A stretch of 64,000 nucleotides of DNA from Uloborus plumipes (Eukaryota; Arthropoda; Arachnida; Araneae; Uloboridae). Under the pieces are notes generated by a model. It saw only the letters and a list, made by a program, of their open reading frames with translations, searched no databases and was not told where the DNA came from. The stretch is taken from NCBI GenBank assembly GCA_038373865.1, contig JAXGGA010002370.1, positions 1-64,000 of the forward strand, read 5' to 3'. A program made the position numbers and the translations under genes. Every line of letters begins with the position of its first letter. The first letter of the stretch is position 1. Below, one piece after another: positions 34,025 to 45,782 of the stretch.

Positions 34025-34122
34025 TTTTTCTCAAAGCACTCTGCATATGCTAAGTATGTTTTGCTCAAAGCGCTCTGCATATGCAAAGTATGTTTTGCTC
34101 AAAGCACTCTGCTTATGCTATA
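34025..34122. repeat. Minisatellite, 34-bp unit, about 3 copies
   Basis: TCAAAGC(A/G)CTCTGC followed by (A/T)TATGC starts at 34031, 34065 and 34099, spaced 34 bp. Confidence 0.85.
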
Positions 34123-34437
34123 GTCTAACATTTTTTCGCGAGACCTCCGTCGAATCTGCGCACGCGCGAGGTCTCTTCTGACTTTCTCGAAATAGGGGGA
34201 AATGCAACGAGGAACTAGCAAGCGAACAAAAACTGAAGGCATCGGGAAGTGCGCGTCCTAAACCTATCTCCCTTTTTTCAAATGGAAGCGTTCGTGGCTG
34301 CCAGGCGCACAATGCGCAAACAGACAGTAAGTATGTTCGATTGTTATTTCACTGCAGTAAGAACTTAATGACTAACATCGGTTCGACTTTTATGTAATGC
34401 AATTATAATTTGAAGATTTCCATCAACAATTTTTAAA
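34123..34437. other. GC-richer patch without a recognised gene
   Basis: The part 34136-34320 is distinctly less AT-rich and includes CGCGAGACCTCCGTCGAATC and CGCGCGAGGTCTC, which form a GAGACCTC/GAGGTCTC inverted pair. A minus-strand frame covers it, but I recognise nothing in it. Confidence 0.35.
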
Positions 34438-34686
34438 TACCGTCAACTGGGTTGGAAACTGTGGGTTATTACCCGCAAGGGGGTTGTTGTTGGGGTTGAC
34501 CCAACAAACGAATAGAGATTGTCTACAGTGTATTAGATGTAGGAGAGTGATTATCAATTATTCCATTCAAGATCTAATCAAGGCAAAAACTGGCTTAACT
34601 TATCGATTGGTGATGGTACTGTTTGATTCTTCATTATTGCAGATAATGTAACTTGAAAAGAGTCAACGTTACCCCAGTTGACGGTA
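34438..34686. mobile_element. MITE with TACCGTCAACTGGG ends
   Basis: The 249-bp element starts TACCGTCAACTGGGTTGG and ends with the inverse, TACCCCAGTTGACGGTA. Its terminal motif differs at only two internal bases from TACCGTAAAATGGGG of the larger element at 56084-57517, suggesting the same transposase class. Confidence 0.75.
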
Positions 34687-34894
34687 ATTAATTTTGCAAA
34701 GTAACGGACTTATCTCATGAAATACGTCCGATACTCAGCTGAAGAGCATTATTTAAATGTTATTTCTGGAACTCCTTAAAATGTAATTGCATTACATAGA
34801 AATAAAGTCCATGTTCATCATAAAGTTCATGCAAAGAAACAAGATTCTAGCATGGAGTCTTTGCAGGCTGTTTTATGCAACAAATGATAAATTT
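34687..34894. other. Spacer
   Basis: No feature recognised. Confidence 0.4.
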
Positions 34895-35220
34895 ATTAAA
34901 ATGGCAGTAACTGTGGCAGTACGTGTTAAGTTTCTACAGCCAGGAAGTAACAGTGTTAAGTTTCTACAAGGGTTGTTAGCGATGAAGCGAAAATATAGAA
35001 AACATTTCAATTTAAGGCCAGCTTGCAAAGCCTTCAAACTCTGTTTATGGGGTTCTTTAAAAAGCAAAGTGAATGTTAGTAAAACAGAGACAGCTGAAGA
35101 AGGACATTGGAGACGAAGTATGGAGTCTGTGCTACCAGAAACAATACTAGGTGCAATAGGAAACACTAAGAATAGCCAATTTCTATATCGAAAAATAAAA
35201 TGTTTTTTCTGATGTCATAT
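34895..35220 (+). pseudogene. Mariner/IS630-like transposase C-terminal remnant, copy 2
   Basis: The frame includes KYRKHFNLRPACKAFKLCLW followed by GSLKSKVNVSKTETAEE. The LWGSLKSKV block corresponds to the FLWGxLKxxV motif just after the catalytic residues in one mariner-like family. Past AEE a frameshift moves the homology to another frame. The segment matches 25440-25740 in order and flanks. A 35-bp internal repeat (GTTAAGTTTCTACA) and a second partial copy at 35335-35412 show local duplication. Confidence 0.5.
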
Positions 35221-35594
35221 TTTATACATAGTGCTTTAATTTTCATAAACCATTTAAAATATATTAAAAAAATAATTAAAATAAATTATTATTAGAAGAT
35301 TTATACGTGTTTAATGATGCTCGGTAACTGCTTGTATTAAAACGGCAGTTACAGTGGCAGTACGTGTTAAGTTTCTACGGCCAGGAAGTTTCTACAAGGG
35401 TTGTTAGCGATTTTAAATCAGTGCTTTAGTTTTGAAAAATTCGTGGCAAAATGGAACTTCTTATGGTTATCATAATACATTTTAACTTAAAATGGTGTCA
35501 GGAGGTTACATTTTTAAAAAAAATACAATGACCGATTTAAAAACAGTTTAACAGTTAAAATTAATTAACAGTTTAAGATCAGTTGACATTCTTT
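35221..35594. other. Intron sequence with a partial duplicate of 34895-34985
   Basis: The segment 35338-35412 repeats GTGGCAGTACGTGTTAAGTT and TACAAGGGTTGTTAGCGAT from the preceding remnant. Otherwise featureless. Confidence 0.5.
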
Positions 35595-35892
35595 CCAGGG
35601 GCGCCCCAAACTAAAATTTCTGGGAGGGGGAAACTTATCAATTTGCCGAATGAAGCTCTAATTTTACCGTACGATAAAGCACAAGCGTGCATACATGTCG
35701 TACATGTATAACACTTAGTGAGAAAAGCATTAGGCATCCTTTAAAAAACAATTCTAAAAACTAAAAAGAGCAAATAATCTCAATATTGCAATATTGTGTT
35801 CAAATTGCCGAATCGTCAGCAAAATATGACGAGTACGGAAATTATTGGGAGGTCACAGTGACCTCCTGCGACCTCCCATCGATGCGCTCCTG
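35595..35892 (-). mobile_element. GGCGCC-ended MITE, copy 1
   Basis: The ends are CCAGGGGCGCCCCAAAC on the left and, inverted from the right, CAGGAGCGCATCGATGGGAG. The interior shares GCCGAATCGTCAGCAAAATA, TGCAATATTG, and GGTCACAGTGACCTC with the copy at 39922, in opposite orientation. No gene. Confidence 0.7.
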
Positions 35893-36974
35893 ATTCTTTC
35901 CCGTTTCGAACGAACTGAAACTCAAAGCACAACTAAATAAAAAGCAATTTAGGGAAAATTGTACAGTATTGCTTGTTTCCATTCCATATAAACGAGAAAA
36001 AATGAAACAAATAAAAAACTTTATAAAATTCAGACCTAATAAAAAAAGAAAAATATGCAACAAAAATGGCTTCGCTAAAGCACTTTAGTTTATAAAGAAC
36101 CAGTTAAGCTTTTTCTTTTATTCTAGTTAAAAGTAGAAGAGCAGCGTAGCGAATGTATTTCATTGTTGGAATTTCAGCTTAAAGGATTAGTAGAATATTA
36201 ACAACAACTTTCATTTCATACTTGGAGGTTTTACTTTATATCTGAAACTGATTTGCGGGTCACGTTCATTTTTTTATCCTTTGGTGCTTAATCTTGAAAT
36301 ATTATAAAATGTTTCAAAAAATTTTGATAAGATCTATCGCAAATATTGCAGAGTTATGCTTTAATGTAAACAAAATTCTTTATATGCGTCGTCTTTGTGT
36401 TATAGCTATTCTCATGACAACACCCTCTTTCTGTTTCGAATCATTACATCAGATCGAAAAGCAACAAAACTCTTGTTCATTAACTTTACTTATTTATCCA
36501 TTTTTAATCTGTTTGTATTTTGTTTATTTGGTTCGGCTCTTTTTGATTAGGCAACATTTTATTGAATATTTTCTTCTTACTATTTTGTTCCATCTTCTTA
36601 TATTTTCTTGCATCAATTTTTTTGCTTAGAACCATACTGAATCAGTACTAAAGAATTCCAGCGTCATAAGAAACAAGATTTATAATGAGCATTAAATGCA
36701 GATGTCTTAGAGTTAGGAGTAACGAAAAAAATCCAGCTAAATCTAGTAAAAATTTAGAAATATTTCAGCGGTCTAATATCTGCATTTCAGGTAAGTCTCG
36801 TACAGGTGATGAATAATAGAGGATTGTTCACTACTCAGTAATACTGGCTGATAATCTTTGAATGAGTCTATGGTGCGATTTAAGACTCAAACAGATTACT
36901 TTTTGCTTAGTACTTTATCATCCATTTACCGTATGAAACTCATTAAAATACAGCTCTTTATATCATCGATATTT
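35893..36974. other. Intron sequence, no recognised feature
   Basis: AT-rich. A hydrophobic 111-residue plus-strand frame at 36294-36629 (with a run such as LLIYPFLICLYFVYLVRLFL) is of a kind common in T-rich DNA. It has no family I recognise, so I do not call it a gene. Confidence 0.4.
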
Positions 36975-37222
36975 CTGTACCTCAGAACCAGACTAACGTA
37001 AGTTCATTTTCTTAACTTTTCCGCAGAGGGCAAAAACGATCGCCGAGAGCATGCAAAAGATGGGATTCGCGCACTTCTAATGCTGCTAAATATTTGTGAA
37101 AGAATTTCTTTTATAGAATAACGTTCTCATGGGTCGATGCTGAATAAGATTCTACATACAATGCAGCAATAAAGTGAAAATTGTCATTTTTGGACTCACG
37201 TCGCTCTGGTTCTGAGGTACAG
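36975..37222. mobile_element. MITE with CTGTACCTCAGAACCAGA ends
   Basis: CTGTACCTCAGAACCAGACT at the left is inverted at 37207-37222 and inward (AGTCCAAAAATGAC precedes it on the plus strand). Termini match over about 29 bp with four mismatches. The 248-bp element has no coding capacity. Confidence 0.8.
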
Positions 37223-37470
37223 ATTTTTTCTAAATTTTACGACGATTTTTTTTTTCTAAACTTACAAAATTAAAACGATATTAGAGTTTTTGTTATAAGT
37301 CGCCATATACGAGTGTTGGCGATTTATCGTATCATCCTTAAAGAATGATCAGAAATTGATAGAAACAATTTGTGTGTGCTAATCCTTCAAACTTTCATTG
37401 TGCTTTTTACAGTAGTCCACACTGCATGCAATGCAGTCGTCGCATCTTTTTTTAAAGTCGTCTAAGACAC
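37223..37470. other. Spacer
   Basis: No feature recognised. Confidence 0.4.
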
Positions 37471-37925
37471 TCTGGAAGCCATGTATGGACACATTCTTTG
37501 AAATCGCCTACGAAGTTGCCAAAACTGTCTCTTGAACTGAGAAACATTGTCCCCGGATTCGTTCTTTTAAATTTTGAATGAAAAAGAAAGCACTAGATGC
37601 TAAATCTGCATCTAGAATCTCTGCATCTCTGGAAGCCATGGATGGACACATTCTTCGAAATCGCCTACGAAGTTACCAAAACTGTCTCTTGAACTGAGAA
37701 ACATTGTCCCCGGATTCGTTCTTTTGAATTTTGAATCAAAAAGAAAGCACTAGATGCTAAATCTGCATCTAGGATTTCTGCATTTCTGGAAGTCATGTAT
37801 GGACACATTCTTCGAAATCGCCAACGAACTTGCCTAAACTGCCTCTCGAACTGAGAAACATTGTCCCCAGATTCGTTCTTTTGAATTTTGAATCGAAAAG
37901 AAAGCACTAGATGCTAAATCTGCTT
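37471..37925. repeat. Tandem array, three copies of a 157-bp unit
   Basis: TCTGGAAG(C/T)CATG begins at 37471, 37628 and 37785. Shared blocks include AACTGAGAAACATTGTCCCC and GAAAGCACTAGATGCTAAAT. Copies are about 93 percent identical. Confidence 0.88.
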
Positions 37926-39921
37926 CAAGAAGGACGAGGAAAAGCGAAAACCTCTACACGTATATCCTTTTTGTTTGGAATGAATAATCTTGAAACCTCT
38001 CGCGCATAAGCATGTGTTATTTGTAGTTAATCTTTGAACAAAGCTTGATTGGAGCGAAATAAAATGTTCATTTGTTGTCATTCCCTTAACTCTCTCCCCA
38101 CTACTTGATGTCAGATAAAGTAGGCACCTAATGCGGTCAGGTCACTTCTCAGAATAATGCGATTTGCAATACATAAATTTCATTACAAAACCTTCTGTAG
38201 TTCACCTGAAAGGACCATACGAGAAAAAAACTTTGAATAAATTGATGCTTTTTCCTCAAATAAATCTTAACTAAATAGGCTAACTGAAATAAAAGTAATA
38301 TGCTAAACAATTACAATGATAGAAGTGAAAGTGTATTAGTAATTTAGCGTGCTTACCAGGGAGGCCCGGCGGAATCAACAGATTAATGAATGTTGCCGAC
38401 CTTTTTGATGCGGTGGGATTAAGATATGAATATTATTTACATTTCAGTTATATATTGTAGTCCTGTTCCTATGGCAAATGACTGCTTTAATAACAGAACG
38501 CCAAGTTGGGCTTAAATGTTTATCATTACGTTTGCCCCAGTCAATTTGTATTTTATACCTATCAACCATCCAGGAAAAGTATTTATAAGTGTAGGATGGT
38601 GTTAGTCCGATTGTATAGTGCTACTCTGGTATGTTGATCTCTGTCATTGACAATGTTTGCCTCTTTTTTGGAAAATATGAAAGGGCAATTGACGCAGATC
38701 CGAGTGGGACGACTTTTGCAAAACGACTACGAAAGTTACCAATTCAATTCAGGGCCAATTACCTTTCCCTGTTACCCGAAAAAGAGATTGAGATTATCAA
38801 TGTTGGTGGCCAACTTTCTAGAGCAGCACTATTAAAGGATGAAATTTTAAAAAACAACGTTTTGAATTAGATATACGTTAACTTCTTTTGTTCTTAAATC
38901 TTTCATACCCCTTCTAAACAATTCTTCTTCTCCCCCCTCTTTCCCCTCATTTAATCACAAAGCTAATAACAATGTAAAAATGCAATTGTTTTTAGTTTTT
39001 CAAGCTAGTTAAAAGAAAAAGTTCAGTATAAACATGAAATTTTCATTTAATGATTTATACAATTCATCAGTTGATGTCTTACGTTCTTAAAGATATTATC
39101 ACTAGCGGATCTGTAGGAATCTTTTTCGACCTCGCTCGTCTACTTGTTAATGCAACGAAAGGCCGCTTTTGGCCCACAAGCATGTTGATTAGTATCTTTT
39201 CATCATAATATCAGCGTAAAAAAGACACTTCGGCGAATGAGCTACAAATAAATGGCTCATAAGGTTACAGATCACCGAAATAATGCAACTAATAAAAACG
39301 ATGGCCTCATGCAGAGTTTTGGGGGGTTGCTTTTTATTTTCTTCGGAGATCAATTTTGGGTAAGTCCTTGATCGGTTGGATATCCCTTCCGGACAACAGG
39401 ATAGAGTTCAGGAAATGAATGTTGCTATAGCAACAACGTCCTGCCATGCTTATCGGGACGCGGTGGTGACTTCGAAAACACTCACCAGATGTATTCATTA
39501 CAAAGGGGGCGTGGATAAGAAACAAAGCAGACAACCACTTTTTGCACAAGATAAAACATCACTTCTTTCGGCAATGAAGAATTACTAATATTTTATAAGC
39601 ATATTTTCTGTCGTTGAGTACTCTATTGATTGTTTACCAGAGAAAAGTATAGATGCAAATGACAGTTTCCTACAGCAAGATTAGAAATTGCCAAAAAAAA
39701 AAAAAAAAACTCTCTTAGACCATACTTATTTTCAAACCAAATACATACTTATTTCCAAGGCCGACAAAAACTATAAAATCTTTGGAGAAAAGTAAGATGG
39801 TTCATGCACCAGTTAAAGTATTCCCTAAAGTTATATTCAGAGAGCATAGAGTTCAGAGTAGTATGGCTTCTAAAACGTTTTGACAGAACTACTCGCTAAC
39901 AAGGACGTCCCATTGAGAATA
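37926..39921. other. Intron sequence, no assigned gene
   Basis: Mostly AT-rich. Two small less AT-rich frames, 38631-38870 (with FAKRLRKLPIQFRANYLSLL) and 39376-39588, are unrecognised, have no splice context I can justify, and are left unassigned. A poly-A run lies at 39693. Confidence 0.4.
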
Positions 39922-40267
39922 CACTGGTAGGAGCGCCCCAATGGGAGGTCACGGAAGATCACTGTGACCTCTCAATAATTTCCGTATTCGGCATATTTTG
40001 CTGACGATTCGGCAATTTGAAGACAATATTGCAACATTGAGATTATTTGTTGTTTTTAGTTTTTAGAATTGTTTTTTAAAAGATTCATAATGTTTTTTCT
40101 CACTAAATGTTACGCATGCACGACATGTGTGCATGCTTGTGTTTTATCATTCGGTAAAATATCATTCGGTTGTATTTTATCATTCGGTAAAATATCATTC
40201 GGTTGTATTTTATCATTCGGTAACTTCATTCGGCAAATTGAAAAAAATTTAGTTCGGGGCGCCACTG
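39922..40267 (+). mobile_element. GGCGCC-ended MITE, copy 2, with TA target
   Basis: The left end is CACTGGTAGGAGCGCCCCAA and the inverted right end CAGTGGCGCCCCGAAC. TA pairs flank it at 39920-39921 and 40268-40269. Inside, a 34-bp unit (ATCATTCGGTAAAATATCAT plus TCGGTTGTATTTT) is repeated about 2.5 times at 40144-40222. It is inverted relative to the copy at 35595. Confidence 0.75.
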
Positions 40268-40442
40268 TATCACTGGAGGTCACTGTAAAATCTTACTAAT
40301 ATTTCTTTATTCGGAAAATTTTGTGTGTCGATTCGCAAATTTAGTGACGGTATTTCAAATGTTGCAATTTTATTTTATTTATTTATATTAAGATGCTTAA
40401 TGACTTTCCTAATGACATATATGTATGTGAACGTTGAATGAC

Positions 40443-40703
40443 ATATCGTCGGCACCATGCTAAAGTAACGAATGTGAAAAATCACGTTTTTCAAGTTCGT
40501 TTTTCAAGTTCGAATTTTACAAATAATTAAAATTAAAATGATACCTTCGAGCGATAATTTTACACTTAAAGATATCTATAAAAGTTTAAAAATTAAAAAT
40601 AACCAAACACATCATGCGGGAAAAAGTTATATGCAGTGTTTTGGCTCTCCTAAAAAGTGCCAATTTTCACATTCGTAAGTTTAGCATGGTGGCGACGATA
40701 TAT
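40443..40703. mobile_element. MITE with ATATCGTCGGCACCATGC ends
   Basis: ATATCGTCGGCACCATGCTA followed by AAGTAACGAATGTGAAAA is inverted at 40665-40703 (TTTCACATTCGTAAGTTTAG, CATGGTGGCGACGATAT). The ends match over about 38 bp. A 14-base repeat TTTTTCAAGTTCG occurs twice near the left end. No gene. Confidence 0.8.
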
Positions 40704-41006
<303 letters not shown>

Positions 41007-41155
41007 CAATTTTAAAAAATGGCGAAGCTAATTGTTGATGCTTTCTATTCTTTTCTGTGCTTTTTTCTGTTGTTACAAGTAAAATTTTTGCACAGAAAAA
41101 CCAAACAGTTTTTATTATTTTTCTAATATCGTGCGCTTACTATCTAGCATCAGAA

Positions 41156-41339
41156 TTAGGGCGGAATTCAAGTTATACGCTGCATCTGCAAAAGTGCGTT
41201 GCACACGCAAATTTTTGCGTGCGTTTGCGCAAAAGAACCGAATTGCGCAAACAACGTTTCACAAGAATACGAAAATCCGAAAATTTGAGACTGCAACGCA
41301 CTTTTGCAGATGCAGCGTTTCACATGAATTCCGCCCTAA
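41156..41339. mobile_element. MITE with TTAGGGCGGAATTCA ends
   Basis: TTAGGGCGGAATTCAAGTTA then CGCTGCATCTGCAAAAGTGC is inverted at 41290-41339, about 49 bp with few mismatches. The 184-bp element is relatively GC-rich in the middle (GCGTGCGTTTGCGCAAAAG). Reading frames over it simply reflect the inverted repeats. Confidence 0.82.
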
Positions 41340-41607
41340 TGCAATATTTTAACTACTATAGCTAAAATCTCCCGGTTTTGAAATCGGCTCTGGAGAGAGG
41401 TACTTATATTCAAAAAAACGCCATCCACAAAACAAAGAAGAAAGTAAATGGGCTGTTTTGGAATACGACGAAATATTCCTGTTTATCGTCATTCAAGGAT
41501 ATTTTTCCTCAAAATTTGGTAAAGAACCACTGCATAGTCACATCATCGAACGGTGGGTGAAGAAGTTTCAGATTCATAGTGTAACCTATTAATAGATTGG
41601 TCATGCT
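41340..41607. other. Spacer
   Basis: No feature recognised. Confidence 0.4.
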
Positions 41608-44560
41608 TGATCAAACAACCTGCCATTGCTGTGTTTGCCACCGTGGGCAGCGGATCTTACTCCTCGTAATTTTGTCTTACAGAATTTCGTTTAAGACAAA
41701 GTGCTTGTGACTCCGTTTATCTCCGGAAATGCAATTACATGTAACACCCTGAAGTGGTAGGTAACTGAAATGCTTGAATTATTAACTAAGTATACTCTAT
41801 CACGCATGTGGTATGAACTACAACACACAGTAGATATTAATTGGCTTACTGGATTGCTCTACACATAAACTATGAATAGATACTAAGATAATCCTAGTTA
41901 GGTTATCTTAGGTTAGAAGGAATGGTGATCAAACAACCTACCATTGCTGTGTTTGCCACCGTGGCTCCCGGATCTTACTCCTCGTAATTTTGTCTTACAG
42001 AATTTCGTTTAAGACAAAGTGCTTGCATGGGCGCCCATAAGGGGGGGCAAGGGGGGGCTCGAGCCCCCCCCTTGGAAATTAGTATTCTTTCAGCTTTTAG
42101 TACTATTTATTCAGAAAAAAAATTAAAAAAAAAACTTCTTCACCCATTAATGAATAAGTTATTAAAAATGCCAATTTTAATAACTCTAATCTGCACTGAA
42201 ATCGCTTTCAGAATTGTTACAATGTGTTTCTTCCTACATTCTTCAATAGAAAAAGCAAGTCAAATTCCTGGGTCAACCGGCGCCGCATTTGCATAGGAAA
42301 CTACCCCATGTCTGCGGACTAGCGGTTTGGTCATTCCATTTTAAATCAACAAATTTTCAGAAAAGTTGTTGCATTATAATTTTTGATTTTGATGAAAATT
42401 TTCATATGCATTCCTTTTATTTCCCAAACCTGAAGAAAATAAATATTTTATTTTAAAAAATTGACCCTTTGACATATGGGCCATTTTTGTTGTTGGCAAC
42501 TGCAAAAATGGGGCATTTCTGCTACTTTGCCTCATGAATTGTAACTTTTTTTTCTATCAAAGATTTTTAGCTCAAACATAGCTAACTGGGAAGCTAAGAA
42601 AGAGATCTTTTTATGTTTATGATATCCACAAATTTCAGATTAAAAAATATATATATATTATTTTTTCAAGGTCAAAGTTTGACGAAAATCTCATTTTTTA
42701 CTACTTTTCAAAATTAAAACTCTCATGAAAAGTTTAGAATAACAAGCCCTATTTTGTATCATATATTCATGTGTATGGTTACTTATTATATAAAAAATTG
42801 CCTCGTTATTCCGGACCCTTTATGAGATAGGGCCCCCTAAAACTGCAAATTTTCAAAAAATCTAGTTTTCAAAGCTAAAAAAGCATGTGGGGGTAAGGTA
42901 AAAATTATTTTACTTGTGGAATCTTTGATACTTTTTACCAGCTTTTTAATGAAACAAAAATTACTTTTTTATTCAAAGGCGCTTGGCAGCTATGGGCATC
43001 TGAATTTTCATATAATTGCCCTGAAGCAACACGATTATTTTTGTACTTCTTAATCTCAGGTTTTAGTGAGATTTAATTATATATTTAATTGTTTGTTTTT
43101 AATTATAGAAATGAGAAAGAAGGGATATGAAGTAACATGTTTACACTTTAATGAGCTAAGTTAAATTTTTATCGCCTGGGAACAGTGGCGTATTCAGGCG
43201 GTGCGCTGATAGGGCTGCAGCCTTCCCAAAATTATCAAAAAGGAATTTAAAACATTTGAGCCTTTTTTTTCTGAAATCGCGACATGAGAAAATGTTTCTG
43301 TCGAGAAAATTTAAGTATAGGACAAAATTCAAAGAAAGAAAAAAAAAGAAATCTCTTCTTTCTTTTTCTTATTTTTTTTTTGACATGTCCTTTTTACTGT
43401 TTGTCACTTTTATTATTAATTTAAAATTCCTCTTCCTTGTGCCGACCATAGTTCTGATGCAGTCGAGATTTTCAAAATGTCTTGCAACTATACCCAAATT
43501 TGGTCATCATCACTTGATTTTTTAAATGATGTTCTTGACCCTTTGGGATGAAAAAAAAATATGGGTTCTGAATTCTTCTTCAACATTAAACACTTTTACT
43601 TCTAACACTTCTCCTAGCCACCAGTCACTATCACACGCACAGTAAACATAATCTGATAATTTTGGTTGGATTCTTGTTTTTCGTGCAGCAGAATTTCGTT
43701 TGAATGTATCATAAAAAATAGGCTTGTTATTCTAAACCCTTCATGGGTTTTTTAATTTTCAAAAGCAGTAAAAAATAGTAAACATAATCTGATAATTTTG
43801 GTTGGATTCTTGTTTTTTGTGCAGCAGAATTTTGTTTGAATATATGATAAAAAATAGGCTTGTTATTCTAAACCCTCCATGGGTTTTTTAATTTTCAAAA
43901 GCAGTAAAAAATGAGATTTTCGTCGCAAACTTTGACCTTGATTTTTTTTTAAAGATGAAATTTATTGATATCATATATGAAAAGATCTCTTTCTTAGCTT
44001 TTCAATGAGCTATGCTTAAAATCAAAATCTTCGATGGAAAAAAAGTTATAGTTCAGAAGACAAAGCATCAAAATATCCCATTTTTGCTGTTGCCAACAAC
44101 AAAAATGGCCTATATATCAAAGGGTAAATTTTTTTGAAATAAAATGGATACATTTTTGAAGTCTAGGAAATAAAAAGAATGCATACGCAAATTTCTATCA
44201 AAATCAAAAATGCTGATGCACACACACCCCATTGGTTGATTCAAAATGGAATGACCCTATATATAATATGTATATATAATCTTTTTACTGTAAACTATGA
44301 AGAAAATATCTGAGCCCCCCCTTAAACTTTCGCATATGGGCGCCCATGAGTGCTTGTGCTCCATTTATCTCCGGAAATGGATTTTGCATGTAGCACCCTG
44401 AAGCGGTGGCTGACTGAAGTGCTCGAATTATTAACTAAGTATACTTTATCCCACGTGTGGTACGAGCTACAATACCCAGTAGATATTAATTGGCATACCT
44501 GATTCCTCTACACATAAAATATGAATAGATACTAAGAAAATCCTAGCGTAAGTTAAGTTA
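41608..44560. repeat. Tandem duplication of a 328-bp unit, second copy split by an insertion
   Basis: Copy 1 (about 41608-41935) and the start of copy 2 (41936-42025) share TGATCAAACAACCT, CTTACTCCTCGTAATTTTGT and AATTTCGTTTAAGACAAAGT. Copy 2 resumes at 44349 after the insertion with CATTTATCTCCGGAAATG and GTAGATATTAATTGGCATAC. The interruption falls inside AGTGCTTG, which is duplicated. Confidence 0.88.
42026..44348. mobile_element. hAT-like non-autonomous transposon, 2323 bp, 8-bp TSD
   Basis: The ends CATGGGCGCCCATA and TATGGGCGCCCATG are inverses. The target duplication AGTGCTTG is exact at 42018-42025 and 44349-44356, and the uninterrupted copy at 41608-41935 shows the empty site. Subterminal G and C runs (AAGGGGGGGCAAGGGGGGGC left, GAGCCCCCCCTTAAAC right) add to the ends. 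The 8-bp duplication fits hAT. No transposase is present. Most of the interior is a second, older inverted-repeat structure (about 42330-42780 against 43890-44263) plus a 136-bp tandem duplication at 43641-43912. Confidence 0.85.
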
Positions 44561-45780
44561 TATCGGCCACAAGTGTGCTTTTTTTTTCGTCCAATTCAAT
44601 GTTATGTGTATTGTCCCATTCAATTCACCTCTAATTATTTTCGTTGCAAGCATATATGTTATTACTCTTATCTTTCTAGCACTTAATAGACACAGTATAA
44701 TTCTAATTTTAAATTTCAAACAATCCTTAATTTGAGTTTAAATATAAACCCACATTTTTAAAAAATAAATTGGTTGGCATAGAGGAACGATACCCAATAA
44801 TTTTGACCTGTATGACGCCCATCATTGCGAAATCGGAAAGAAAAAAACATTAAAAAACTACTTTTATATAAAACAGACTATTTAAAATTAAATGTATCTC
44901 TTAATGTAACATTTCTATAACTTTGAAAGTAAAAAGTAATTCTTTCTTCAAAAAACGGAAAATTTTTTAACAACTTTGAGGAAAGTATCTATTTCCTTCA
45001 ATGGAAAAGTTCAGTGAAGGAATGGTGTCAGCTTTCTCTATTTTTGCAAGAAGATCCGTGCCCTCAAAAAATAAGTGTCTCCGTTTGTGGACAAGCCGAT
45101 TCGTCTTACTCTTTCTGAACAATAGGTGACCGATTGCATTGCTTTTTTCCCCCGCTCATTGATCAGTCTTTCCATTCAGATAGGCAAGAATGAACATAAT
45201 ATTAAATCACTTAGTATTTATTGATTAGAAAATTATACTTAAAAGACTCCATTGTTGGAATTGTATATTTTCACCAGTCCCACTTAAGTAAGTTAGGTTT
45301 AAACTTTTTTTCTACTTAGTAAAAATAAGTTAGTGTAAAAAATATCGCCATACAGTTTCGCATAAATAATATTTGTTTATTTAACTCTCATTAATTATCG
45401 GTATTACAGAATTATATTGACTCGGCAAATATCGGTGTACTGAATTATAATTCGAAAAAGTGCTAACCAAAGATATCTTACAAAAATAAATATTAAGAGT
45501 ATATCACTTGTTCAGAGGTTTCTCAATGATGAATTAATTATTTATTAATTATCTATAATGCAAAAGGCAATTTTCTTGAGAGTCGTTTTAGATAAACATT
45601 GAAACATCATCATATTAGCCAGGAAAAGAGCACATGCATTTAAGCAATTGAAAGAGTTAATTGCGATTGAAAATGCGTCGATTTGTAACATATATTACAT
45701 CGTAAAAGCTATATTTTGATGTATGTAATAAAAGATATGGCAAATTATCCCGCATAGAGATTTTCCTATAAGAGATCATA
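44561..45780. other. Intron sequence, no recognised feature
   Basis: AT-rich. No repeat unit, exon or transposon end identified. Confidence 0.45.
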
Positions 45781-45782
45781 TA

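Noticed and set aside
36294..36629. 111-codon hydrophobic frame resembling a membrane protein
   Set aside because: T-rich DNA readily gives Phe/Leu/Ile frames; no family, splice context or codon bias supports it.
38340..38420. Donor-like GGTAAGCACG next to a GC-richer segment on the minus strand
   Set aside because: No acceptor at a sensible distance and no recognisable peptide.
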